This document shows, one piece after another, positions 8,937-14,472 of a DNA stretch of 14,472 nucleotides. How positions within the stretch are numbered: the stretch's first letter is position 1; the number at the start of each line of letters is the position of its first letter. The position numbers were made by a program, and so were the translations under genes. Under the pieces are notes generated by a model. It was given only the letters and a program-made list of their open reading frames with translations, searched no databases and was not told the DNA's origin. This DNA is from Cyanobacteria bacterium UBA11153 (GTDB lineage: Bacteria; Cyanobacteriota; Cyanobacteriia; Cyanobacteriales; Coleofasciculaceae), in contig DOIX01000293.1 in NCBI GenBank assembly GCA_003511885.1, positions 3,654-18,125 on the forward strand. Direction: 5' to 3'.

Positions 8937-9980
8937 CTACATGCGGCGAGAATGTCCGCTAAACACCCGTTCTAGCTGTTTGAAATTCTCCAAAACCCTA
9001 CCTGTTCCCAAAACCACACAGCTTAAAGGATCTGCGGCTACGTGAGTCACAATACCAGTTTCATGGCTAATCAACGTATCCAATCCCTTCAACAGCGCAC
9101 CCCCACCTGCCAGCATAATGCCTCGGTCAATAATATCAGCCGCTAGTTCCGGTGGAGTCCGCTCTAGAGTACGTTTAACGGCATCCACAATCACCGACAG
9201 CGGTTCCGACATACTTTCTCTAATTTCCGGTCCCTTGATGCTAACTGTACGTGGCAAACCAGAGAGCAAGTGCAAGCCACGCACCTCCATTGTTGAATCG
9301 CCATCATCATGAGTTGGATAAGCCGAACCAATCTGAATTTTAATTTCTTCAGATGTACGTTCCCCAATCACCAAGTTATGAACTTTTTTCATATACTGGG
9401 TGATAGATTCGCTCAGTTCATCCCCAGCAACCCGCACCGACTCGCTGAGAACAGTCCCTTGTAAACTCAAGACAGCTACTTCCGTAGTGCCCCCACCAAT
9501 ATCAATAATCATGTTACCCGTTGGTTCTGCTACAGGTAACCCCGCACCAATAGCTGCTGCCACTGGTTCATCAATTAAGTAAACATCTCTAGCACCAGCT
9601 TGAGATGCTGCTTCCATCACCGCCCGTCGTTCAACACCAGTCACACCAGAAGGAATTCCGATCACAATCCGAGGTTGAACCAAAGTTCTGCCTTCATGGA
9701 CGCGCAGGATAAAATGCTTAAGCATCAATTCTGCCGTATCGAAGTCCGCAATCACACCATCGCGGAGAGGACGGAGGGCAACCACATTACCTGGGGTTCT
9801 CCCCAACATCTTCTTGGCTTCCTCACCCACAGCCAGCGGCAGCTTAAGATCCTGGTCGATGGCGACCACAGAAGGCTCTTGTAGGACAATGCCTTTACCG
9901 GATACATAGACTAAAGTATTGGCAGTACCTAGATCGATACCCATATCCCTGGATAGGGAAAAGCGATTCCAAAAAGCCAC
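8937..9980 (-). CDS. mreB: Rod shape-determining protein MreB (actin-like)
   Basis: This is the cytoplasmic actin homologue that polymerises with ATP under the membrane and positions the elongation machinery. The 347-residue product has the full actin-fold signature: phosphate-1 loop GIDLGTANT (14-22), phosphate-2 loop IIDIGGGTTEVAV (158-170) and adenosine motif IMLAGGGALLKGLD (288-301). It also has RPLRDGVIADF (70-80) and the LIDEPVAAAIGAGLPV stretch (135-150), as in MreB proteins. Length is normal. The start is GTG at 9980, with AGGGG about 11 nt upstream; the in-frame ATG at codon 13 lies inside the conserved beginning and is a poorer choice. It is the first gene of mreB-mreC-mreD and diverges from ssb, an arrangement I recall from other cyanobacteria. 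Confidence 0.98.
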   Translation of the reverse strand: MAFWNRFSLSRDMGIDLGTANTLVYVSGKGIVLQEPSVVAIDQDLKLPLAVGEEAKKMLGRTPGNVVALRPLRDGVIADFDTAELMLKHFILRVHEGRTLVQPRIVIGIPSGVTGVERRAVMEAASQAGARDVYLIDEPVAAAIGAGLPVAEPTGNMIIDIGGGTTEVAVLSLQGTVLSESVRVAGDELSESITQYMKKVHNLVIGERTSEEIKIQIGSAYPTHDDGDSTMEVRGLHLLSGLPRTVSIKGPEIRESMSEPLSVIVDAVKRTLERTPPELAADIIDRGIMLAGGGALLKGLDTLISHETGIVTHVAADPLSCVVLGTGRVLENFKQLERVFSGHSRRM

Positions 9981-10318
9981 TTGTTTCTACGCCCCTAAAA
10001 TCAAATGTTGCTGTATATGACAAAAATGTAACTAAACTGTAACCGAGGTGGATTCTATTACGTTTTTTAAGCTGAGTCTAGTCAAGGCAGGATAATTCAT
10101 AGTACCCAATCCCGGAAAACCATACTGAAAGCATCATTCAGGCTACACCTTCCCTAATCCGGAGAAAGTTCAGTTTGTGGAAACCTCTTCTGGTTAGGCT
10201 GCGCTTAAATTGAGAGATTCCTCAGAAGTCGGATCTAGCTTGTCCCCCCTCTCGCAGGAAATATACCAACCACTGGGGCGGTTGCGATCGTTGTTTCCTC
10301 TATTGACGTACTCCCCCG
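9981..10318. other. mreB upstream region, no gene seen
   Basis: These 338 nt hold no convincing reading frame. They should contain the mreB promoter on the minus strand, but I cannot pick a -35/-10 pair with confidence. Several short stems are possible, such as CTGAA...TTCAG around 10128-10142 and AACC...GGTT around 10181-10195. A non-coding RNA or long leader is possible, but it matches no RNA family I can recognise. Confidence 0.3.
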
Positions 10319-10376
10319 GTTGAAACACGGGGTAGCGCTTAAAAAGTTGTTACGAAGCGGGATAAATCCGCGCTTC
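10319..10376 (-). mobile_element. Probable IS200/IS605-type right-end remnant
   Basis: Directly after the stop of the TnpB fragment is an imperfect hairpin at 10354-10376: GAAGCGGGA pairs with TCCGCGCTTC with one bulged base and a TAAA loop. A second stem, CCCCG...CGGGG, surrounds GTTGAAAC at 10319-10326, which reads GTTTCAAC on the tnpB strand. Subterminal hairpins and a TCAA-type cleavage site are features of IS200/IS605 right ends. In intact elements this part also templates the omega (guide) RNA of TnpB. The exact element end is inferred. Confidence 0.4.
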
Positions 10377-10564
10377 TCAACTTTTCTTCCTGCTTCCTAG
10401 ACTCTTAACTAGACTGTTCCCAGTCCCCGCCAGGTTGTCTCCACAGGCATTTTCTTTATTGTCCAGGATGCGTCCCACCCCAGACAGTCCGCGATTGCGG
10501 ACAATTTGTGCTGCTGCTACATCTCTATGTGTTGTGTACCCGCATTCCGGACAAGAATGAATTC
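10377..10564 (-). pseudogene. tnpB: TnpB C-terminal remnant (IS200/IS605 OrfB)
   Basis: Only the last 60 or so codons of a TnpB-type RNA-guided nuclease survive; intact TnpB is usually around 400 residues. The readable part contains HSCPECGYTTHRDVAAAQ. This holds one CxxC half of the zinc ribbon and the D of the third RuvC motif (HRDVAAA), followed by a typical basic tail ending ...SLGSRKKS and a TGA. Frame homology stops at about 10564, exactly where a palindrome starts, so everything upstream, including the other RuvC residues, is absent. It is oriented away from ssb and lies in the ssb-mreB gap. It cannot encode a working nuclease. Whether a guide RNA is still made from the adjacent right end cannot be judged. 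Confidence 0.8.
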
Positions 10565-10615
10565 TATAGCAGTGGACAGTTGTCAACTGTCCATTGTCAA
10601 CTGTCCACTGCTATA
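10565..10615. repeat. 18-bp perfect inverted repeat with nested 14-bp tandem repeat
   Basis: TATAGCAGTGGACAGTTG (10565-10582) is matched perfectly in reverse complement at 10598-10615, with a 15-nt spacer. Inside it TTGTCAACTGTCCA occurs twice in tandem (10580-10593 and 10594-10607), and GGACAGTTG-T-CAACTGTCC (10574-10592) is itself a palindrome. The unit resembles TGTCAACTG-type short repeats of cyanobacteria. It abuts the broken end of the TnpB fragment and can form a very stable hairpin. Confidence 0.85.
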
Positions 10616-10651
10616 ACTGACCTTCATATTTTGTAGGAGTATGGGCAACTC

Positions 10652-10665
10652 CGGGTTAAAACCCG
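10652..10665. repeat. Small hairpin CGGGTTAAAACCCG
   Basis: CGGGT and ACCCG can pair over a TTAAA-type loop. It sits between the palindrome and the ssb promoter. It could be a leftover mobile-element end or a weak terminator; it has no T-tract on the plus strand. No gene is seen in 10616-10752. Confidence 0.35.
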
Positions 10666-10752
10666 TAAGTCGCTGCTCGATCACCTGCTGAAGCACGGTG
10701 GCGAAGAGCTTCCATGATGTCTTGGTAGTGGAACCATAAAGTGGCTACAATC

Positions 10753-10758
10753 TATAAT
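10753..10758 (+). promoter_or_regulatory. Putative ssb -10 box TATAAT
   Basis: A perfect TATAAT lies 28 nt before the ssb ATG. No good -35 hexamer is found at 16-18 nt upstream, so the promoter may depend on an activator or be of a -10-led type. A start near 10765 would leave a leader of about 20 nt. Confidence 0.45.
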
Positions 10759-10768
10759 ATCGCTAGTT

Positions 10769-10782
10769 AGTACATAAGTACC
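10769..10782 (+). promoter_or_regulatory. LexA-type SOS box in front of ssb
   Basis: AGTACATAAGTACC fits the cyanobacterial LexA pattern RGTAC-N3-DGTWC-B at every position. It lies 10 nt after the -10 box and 4 nt before the ATG, where a bound repressor would block transcription initiation or early elongation. ssb is a plausible SOS target. The site is seen in sequence; the LexA role is inferred. Confidence 0.6.
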
Positions 10783-10786
10783 TAAA

Positions 10787-10937
10787 ATGAGCTTAAATCT
10801 TGTTAATCTCGTCGGTCGTGTGGGTGGAGACCCAGAGGTGAAGTATTTTGAGTCGGGAACGGTAAAATGTCGGCTGACACTTGCCGTAAACCGCCGCACC
10901 CGCAACAATAACGATCAGCCTGACTGGTTTAATTTGG
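10787..10937 (+). CDS. ssb: Single-stranded DNA-binding protein, exon 1 (codons 1-51, partial)
   Basis: This is the 5' exon of ssb, starting at ATG 10787 and encoding MSLNLVNLVGRVGGDPEVKY...QPDWFNL (residues 1-50) plus the first base of codon 51. Ssb coats single-stranded DNA during replication, recombination and repair through an OB fold. This is the first half of that fold, with the conserved NLVGRVGGDPE and TLAVNR segments. The frame is interrupted at 10937|10938 by the group II intron; read straight through, it meets a stop within the intron (codons after the junction give GATRS-TAG). No Shine-Dalgarno is apparent, as is common in cyanobacteria. The gene is divergent from mreB and preceded by a -10 box and LexA-type palindrome. 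Joining to 13299-13516 gives 122 residues. Confidence 0.95.
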
Positions 10938-11523
10938 GTGCGACTCGTTAGCTAGAAACCTTGTCCCGAGTGGGATAAAGGGGGATTAGCTGCAAGGCTC
11001 ATGCCTTGATAACTGAATGTTCATGTTGGTGAGTCAAACTCCGGGCAAGCCCAACCCTCCAAGATGCAGGAGTGAAAGCATCTCTCCCCAACATCTAGAC
11101 TGGCAATCTAAATGTTGAAAGCCGGGAAGAAACGGAGGTAATCCGAAACCCAATCGGAAACCCCTTCTAGCAAGAGGATATGAGTAACAAAAGTGAAGAT
11201 GTGTAACCGTCGTTAACCAGAACCAGCGAAAAGGGTTGATACGCTGGAGCCAAAAGGCAAGAAGCTATGGGTCATAAGTCTAATTATTGTGACTTGCATC
11301 TCAAAAACAAGCTTCGGCGGATAGGATCACTCTAACCCCTCAATCAATGAACATTCGGAACGTGGAACCTCTGACATTTCTTGAGAAGGTCGATTCTTAA
11401 GCAGGTAGCCAACCGCATAATGTCAAGTAGGTGAGGATTGAGACAGAAGCAAATGCCCAACTGTAATGGTTGTGGATAAGCCAATAGTCTCACGATGACT
11501 TGGAGATAGAAACATAAGTAGCA

Positions 11524-13221
11524 ATGAAAATGTCTAAAACGAGTGTCAAGACTACGGTGGAATGGGAAACGCTCAACTGGCGCAAGCTGGAAATAGCAGT
11601 GACCAAGTTGCAAAAAAGAATCTATCGAGCCTCTCAACGTGGTGATATAAAAGCTGTAAGAAAGCTTCAGAAGACTCTCATGCGCTCATCGTCAGCGCAA
11701 TTTATAGCCGTCCGTAAGGTCACTCAGGATAATAAAGGCAAGAACATAGCCGGAGTGGATAAAGTTAAATCTCTTAACCCTCAACAACGGCTTAATTTAG
11801 CCAAAAACCTGAAAATTGATCGCAGAGCAAGTGCGCTCAGAAGGATATGGATACCTAAGCCAGGACGTAGCGAAAAACGACCACTGGGAATACCCACCAT
11901 CAAAGATAGAGCCAAGCAAGCACTAGCTAAAATGGCACTAGAACCAGAATGGGAAGCAAAATTTGAAGAAACTAGCTATGGTTTCAGACCAGGACGATCC
12001 GCGCACGATGCTATTGAACATATATTCACAAGCATTGGACAAAGTTCAAAATATGTGCTAGATGCGGATATAGCAAAATGCTTCGACCAAATCAACCACC
12101 AAGAACTTCTCAGGAAAGTTAACACCTTTCCGACAATGAGGAGGCAAATTAAAGCCTGGTTGAAATCTGGAGTAATGGATGGAGGAGAACTATTCCCCAC
12201 CAATGAAGGAACGCCTCAAGGAGGAGTCATATCACCCTTGTTAGCGAATATAGTCCTTCATGGCATGATGCAGGATATTAAAAGCCAATATCCCAAAATT
12301 AAAAGGGTAAATGGCAAACCAGTGAACTGGAAACCATGTATCGTTCGGTATGCGGATGATTTTGTGGTAATCCATCCAGATAGACCAACAATTATGGAGA
12401 TTAAAGAAAAAATCTCCGAGTGGCTCAAGCCAATAGGTCTAACCCTGAAGGATGAAAAAACCAGAGTGTGTCACAGCCTGAACAAATCAATAGATGAAGA
12501 ACCTGGATTTGATTTCCTGGGGTTCAACATCAAGCAATATCCTGACAACAACACACGTCTTGGCTTCAAAACGATAATTCAACCCAGTGAAAAGAGCGTC
12601 AGACAGCACCTTCAGGAACTACGGGAAATTGTCAAGGCACATAAAAGTGCTAAAACGGTAGACCTAATTAAAAAACTCAATCATGTAATCAGGGGATGGG
12701 CAAATTACTACAAGACGGTATGCAGTTCCCTAGCCTTCAAAAGGGTGCATCATGACTTGTATATGATGCTCACACAATGGGGTAAGAGGAGAACTGGTAA
12801 ATATGACAGAACCTACCAAATGTATTGGCATGAAGTAAACGCTGTGAAAGTATTTGCCAGTAACCCTCCAAACGGAGGAGAACCAATGACGCTCCAGACT
12901 CATAATCAGTACCGTATCAAAAGACATGTTGAGGTCAAAGGCGGTAACAGCCCATACGATGGCAATTGGGTATACTGGGGCGAAAGACTGAGAAACCTAC
13001 CAGGGCTACCAACGAGAGTGCAAAAACTTCTGAAGAAACAAAACAGCAAATGCAGTGAATGCGGGTTATCTTTTAAACCAGGAGATAAATGGGAAATCGA
13101 TCGTAGAATTCCTAGATCAAATGGCGGAAAAGACCATTCATCTGCACTGTCATCACGCCAAAACTGGAAAAGAAAATCAGCAGAGGTACGCGAAAATTCC
13201 CCAATGCAGCCAAGTCATTGA
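11524..13221 (+). CDS. Intron-encoded reverse transcriptase/maturase with broken HNH domain
   Basis: This protein helps its host intron fold and splice, and makes cDNA during intron mobility. The 565-residue frame has an N-terminal RT-0-like region (about 15-75) and RT blocks with RIWIPKPGRSEKRPLGIPT (107-125), YGFRPGRSAHDA (152-163), DADIAKCFDQI (180-190), GTPQGGVISPLLANI (229-243), the catalytic YADD (276-279) and FDFLGFNI (329-336). A maturase (X) region follows (about 355-445, with NHVIRGWANYYKTVCS). The C-terminus begins an HNH nuclease with CSECG (510-514), but the expected DH is DRR (526-528), and after GGKD (537) the reading frame is wrong. The matching HNH end, LHCHHAKTGKENQ, occurs in plus frame 2 from 13142 and stays open to 13270. 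RT and maturase therefore look intact and the endonuclease dead. ATG 11524 is the first start; another is two codons on. Confidence 0.93.
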   Translation: MKMSKTSVKTTVEWETLNWRKLEIAVTKLQKRIYRASQRGDIKAVRKLQKTLMRSSSAQFIAVRKVTQDNKGKNIAGVDKVKSLNPQQRLNLAKNLKIDRRASALRRIWIPKPGRSEKRPLGIPTIKDRAKQALAKMALEPEWEAKFEETSYGFRPGRSAHDAIEHIFTSIGQSSKYVLDADIAKCFDQINHQELLRKVNTFPTMRRQIKAWLKSGVMDGGELFPTNEGTPQGGVISPLLANIVLHGMMQDIKSQYPKIKRVNGKPVNWKPCIVRYADDFVVIHPDRPTIMEIKEKISEWLKPIGLTLKDEKTRVCHSLNKSIDEEPGFDFLGFNIKQYPDNNTRLGFKTIIQPSEKSVRQHLQELREIVKAHKSAKTVDLIKKLNHVIRGWANYYKTVCSSLAFKRVHHDLYMMLTQWGKRRTGKYDRTYQMYWHEVNAVKVFASNPPNGGEPMTLQTHNQYRIKRHVEVKGGNSPYDGNWVYWGERLRNLPGLPTRVQKLLKKQNSKCSECGLSFKPGDKWEIDRRIPRSNGGKDHSSALSSRQNWKRKSAEVRENSPMQPSH

Positions 13222-13270
13222 GGAGCCGGATGAGGCGAAAGTCTCAAGTCCGGTTCTGAATCAGAGGTAA
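13130..13270 (+). pseudogene. Out-of-frame 3' end of the intron HNH domain
   Basis: Plus frame 2 carries LHCHHAKTGKENQQRYAK (from 13142) and then VIEEPDEAKVS (13214 on), which look like the ancestral C-terminus of the intron protein. The shift from frame 1 falls at about 13130-13142, just after GGKD, where several residues expected before the H-x-H/CH motif also seem to be missing. A small deletion of a length not divisible by three would explain both. Confidence 0.65.
13223..13256 (+). ncRNA. Group II intron domain V
   Basis: This 34-nt hairpin is the catalytic heart of the ribozyme. It starts GAGCCGGA and ends TCCGGTTC, contains the AGC triad (13224-13226), and closes with TGAGGC-GAAA-GTCTCA (GAAA tetraloop 13237-13240). 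The pairings and length are standard, so the catalytic core looks intact. It begins 1 nt after the stop codon of the intron protein. Confidence 0.95.
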
Positions 13271-13294
13271 AGATGGTGACATTTTTATCGACTG
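13262..13294 (+). ncRNA. Group II intron domain VI with branch-point A
   Basis: GGTAAAGAT (13266-13274) pairs with ATTTTTATC (13281-13289), and G13275-C13280 closes a GUGA tetraloop. A lower stem pairs C-A-G (13262-13264) with C-T-G (13292-13294). A13291 is unpaired between the two stems, 7 nt before the intron 3' end, the expected place for the lariat branch point. This fixes the 3' splice site at 13298. Confidence 0.85.
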
Positions 13295-13298
13295 TAAC

Positions 13299-13516
13299 AA
13301 CTGTGGGGAAAAACTGCCGAAGTAGCTGCTAATTACGTCCGCAAGGGCAGTTTAATTGGTGTTCAGGGCAGCTTGAAACTCGATCGCTGGATCGATCGCT
13401 CTACAGGGGTAGAGCGTTCATCTCCTATAATCTCGGTGAGTCGTCTTGATTTGCTTGGTTCTAAGCGAGATAACGATCCTGGTGCTGTTGATAGTTATGA
13501 CAGTGCTGAGTTCTAA
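13299..13516 (+). CDS. ssb: Single-stranded DNA-binding protein, exon 2 (codons 51-122, partial)
   Basis: This is the 3' exon of ssb. Its first two bases complete Glu51 and the frame continues LWGKTAEVAANYVRKGSLIG (52-71). The second half of the OB fold follows (VQGSLKLDRW, SSPIISVSRLDLLGSKRD), then a short acidic tail ending DSAEF, reminiscent of the acidic-Phe tip by which Ssb recruits partner proteins. A TAA stop lies at 13514-13516. There is no internal frameshift or stop, so the spliced product should be functional. On its own this part has no plausible start. Codon usage and HIP1-like GATCGATCGCT match the surrounding chromosome. Confidence 0.95.
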
Positions 13517-13531
13517 CTCCAATTGCTAATG

Positions 13532-13602
13532 GTTAATAGTTAATGGCTAATTGTTAATAAGTTTGTTTTTTGACAATTAACAATTAACTATTAACTATTA
13601 AC
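13532..13602. terminator. Long imperfect hairpin between convergent genes
   Basis: A 25-nt arm (13532-13556) and its near-perfect inverted copy (13578-13602, two mismatches) enclose a 21-nt loop containing GTTTGTTTTTT. Both arms are built from TTAACTA/TTAATAG-type heptamers. It fills the space between the ssb stop (13516) and the stop of the SIMPL gene (13605), so it could end transcription from both sides. The A/T-rich stem is not a classic GC-rich terminator. Confidence 0.5.
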
Positions 13603-13604
13603 TA

Positions 13605-14336
13605 TTAGTAACTAATTTGGAGGGTAACTGAGGCTTGTATTTCTTGTTCTCCGCCAATAACTGGTGTTTGAGCTGCTTCGCCACCAAAAGATTTTGTTTC
13701 CATCCGGACTAACATTGGTGGAGGTGGGGTAGCACCGTTAATCTGAATATTGACAATATCTTTACGGGATAGATTCAAGACATTTAAAACAGCATCAGCT
13801 TGTTGTTGTGCCTCTTGGGTTGCTTCCCGTAAAGCTTGTTTTTGAGCTTCGGAGATAGCTGTTTCAGAAGCAGTGAAACTCACCCCATCAATCCGGGTAG
13901 CACCAGCTTTCACGGCATCATCTAAAATTCTACCTGCTTTGTCATTGGCAACCCGAAAACTGACAGTATTGGTGGCAGAATAACCGCGAATCCGTTGGAC
14001 GTTATCCTCATAACTGTAAATAGGATTGAGTTGGATACCAGTAGTTTGTAATTTTTCCACATTCCGCGATCGCAGTAATTCAACTACGGCACTAGAGCGA
14101 CGTGCTACCTCCTCCTGTACCTCCTGTGCCGTTTTGCCCTGGATTTCTACCCCTAACTGTACCTGAGATATGGTTGTCGCAATCCTTTCTACCCCCGCAC
14201 CTGTAACTGTTAAAGTCCGTAAGAGACGCTCCTGAGCCATTGCTGTATCGCTCATACCCATCACTACTATACCGACAACCATCACCACCATTTGTAACTG
14301 TTGACCTACCTGAGAGCGAAAATGAGATAAAAACAT
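13605..14336 (-). CDS. SIMPL/DUF541 family periplasmic protein
   Basis: This is a 243-residue exported protein of the SIMPL (DUF541, YggE-like) family. Family members are periplasmic and have been linked to oxidative-stress resistance, but the biochemical role is unclear. A signal peptide (about 1-34, hydrophobic MVVMVVGIVVMGM, ending TAMA-QE) precedes the conserved LTVTGAGVERI start, EIQGKTAQEVQEEVARRSSAVVELL, and NPIYSYEDN...RIRGYSATNTVSFRV. The domain ends with AVKAGATRIDGVSFT and a beta-strand C-terminus (IQASVTLQISY). The ATG at 14336 is preferred because GAGGA (14346-14342) sits 5 nt upstream. An in-frame GTG at 14363 would add nine residues (MYFRQARTQ) but has no ribosome binding site. 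It converges on ssb. Confidence 0.88.
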   Translation of the reverse strand: MFLSHFRSQVGQQLQMVVMVVGIVVMGMSDTAMAQERLLRTLTVTGAGVERIATTISQVQLGVEIQGKTAQEVQEEVARRSSAVVELLRSRNVEKLQTTGIQLNPIYSYEDNVQRIRGYSATNTVSFRVANDKAGRILDDAVKAGATRIDGVSFTASETAISEAQKQALREATQEAQQQADAVLNVLNLSRKDIVNIQINGATPPPPMLVRMETKSFGGEAAQTPVIGGEQEIQASVTLQISY

Positions 14337-14341
14337 TTGAG

Positions 14342-14346
14342 TCCTC
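14342..14346 (-). promoter_or_regulatory. Shine-Dalgarno GAGGA for the SIMPL gene
   Basis: GAGGA on the minus strand lies 5 nt before the ATG at 14336 and would be internal if the GTG at 14363 were used. It decides the start in favour of the shorter, signal-peptide-led protein. The rest of the window (14347-14472) shows no gene. Confidence 0.55.
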
Positions 14347-14472
14347 GCTTGACGAAAATACACTTTGTCGGTTTATTTAACCTGAGTTCGACGTAAGAGC
14401 CAGAAGCGGAAAGCCAGTAAACAAGAGCTTTACAGCATTTTTTGATCAAATCTCTTAGGCAAGAAATCGATA

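Larger units (their letters stand above)
10938..13298 (+). mobile_element. Group II intron with RT/maturase ORF, inserted in ssb
   Basis: This is a 2361-nt self-splicing retroelement lying in the sense direction in codon 51 of ssb. The 5' end is GTGCGACTCG, matching the group II consensus GTGYG, and the 3' end is AC. Domains I-III occupy about 10938-11500, domain IV carries the protein gene, domain V is at 13223-13256 and domain VI at 13262-13294. Exact removal rebuilds the Ssb frame (L50-E51-L52-W-G-K). Likely exon recognition: IBS1 ATTTGG (10932-10937) with EBS1 CCAAA (11250-11254), and IBS2 CTGGTT (10924-10929) with EBS2 AACCAG at 11215-11220 or its tandem copy 11221-11226. These pairings are inferred. 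The structure resembles the cyanobacterial/chloroplast-like introns, but the class was not computed. Confidence 0.95.

Noticed and set aside
9400..9884. Plus-strand frames within mreB
   Set aside because: They are antisense shadows of a fully conserved mreB.
9940..9944. Internal ATG (codon 13) as the mreB start
   Set aside because: The AGGG before it is too close to the ATG, and the upstream GTG has acceptable spacing and adds a family-like N-terminus.
10319..10326. GTTGAAAC, which resembles the end of cyanobacterial CRISPR repeats
   Set aside because: It occurs as a single copy with no regularly spaced partners or spacers; it fits an IS right-end motif better.
10681..10908. 75-residue minus-strand frame over the ssb start
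   Set aside because: It is a shadow of ssb exon 1 and its promoter, and its composition is not protein-like.
13262..13280. Alternative intron 3' end at GAC (13280)
   Set aside because: Joining exon 1 there gives DFYRL then a TAA stop, and it would remove the domain VI 3' strand and branch-point A; 13298 rebuilds the Ssb frame.

Overview
The window looks like cyanobacterial chromosome, probably from a filamentous species. Support comes from HIP1-type GCGATCGC octamers (for example near 357, 6341, 6670, 7470 and 14066), short tandem heptamer repeats in the gaps, a long AAA-WD40 protein, a histidine kinase-receiver-adenylate cyclase fusion, a cyanobacterial-type Ssb, and divergent ssb / mreBCD genes. 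All assignments come from reading the sequence and translations; no database search was run.

Layout. 1-229 is upstream DNA with no firm gene. 230-3511 (+) encodes a membrane sensor with 7TM, histidine kinase, receiver and class III adenylate cyclase modules. It converges on 3551-7240 (-), a membrane-anchored AAA-like NTPase with 14 WD40 repeats. Then come mreD, mreC and mreB, all on the minus strand (transcribed mreB to mreC to mreD, 9980 down to 7335), which encode the cell-shape machinery. 9981-10786 separates mreB from the divergent ssb. It holds a decayed TnpB 3' end with an IS200/IS605-type hairpin, a large palindrome, and the ssb promoter with a LexA-type box. The ssb gene is split in codon 51 by a 2361-nt group II intron (10938-13298) that encodes a reverse transcriptase/maturase. 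A SIMPL/DUF541 periplasmic protein (13605-14336, -) converges on ssb across a long hairpin.

Most notable is ssb. Joining 10787-10937 to 13299-13516 restores an uninterrupted 122-residue Ssb, so production of this replication/repair protein from this locus depends on RNA splicing. The intron RNA core looks intact: 5' GTGCG, a 34-nt domain V, a domain VI with a bulged branch-point A and a GUGA loop, and a 3' AC. The encoded protein keeps the RT YADD motif and the maturase region, but its HNH endonuclease is broken by loss of the DH histidine and by a frameshift. A cyanobacterial LexA-type palindrome lies between the ssb -10 box and the ATG, suggesting that an SOS-controlled gene has been colonised. 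I see no CRISPR array, tRNA or rRNA.
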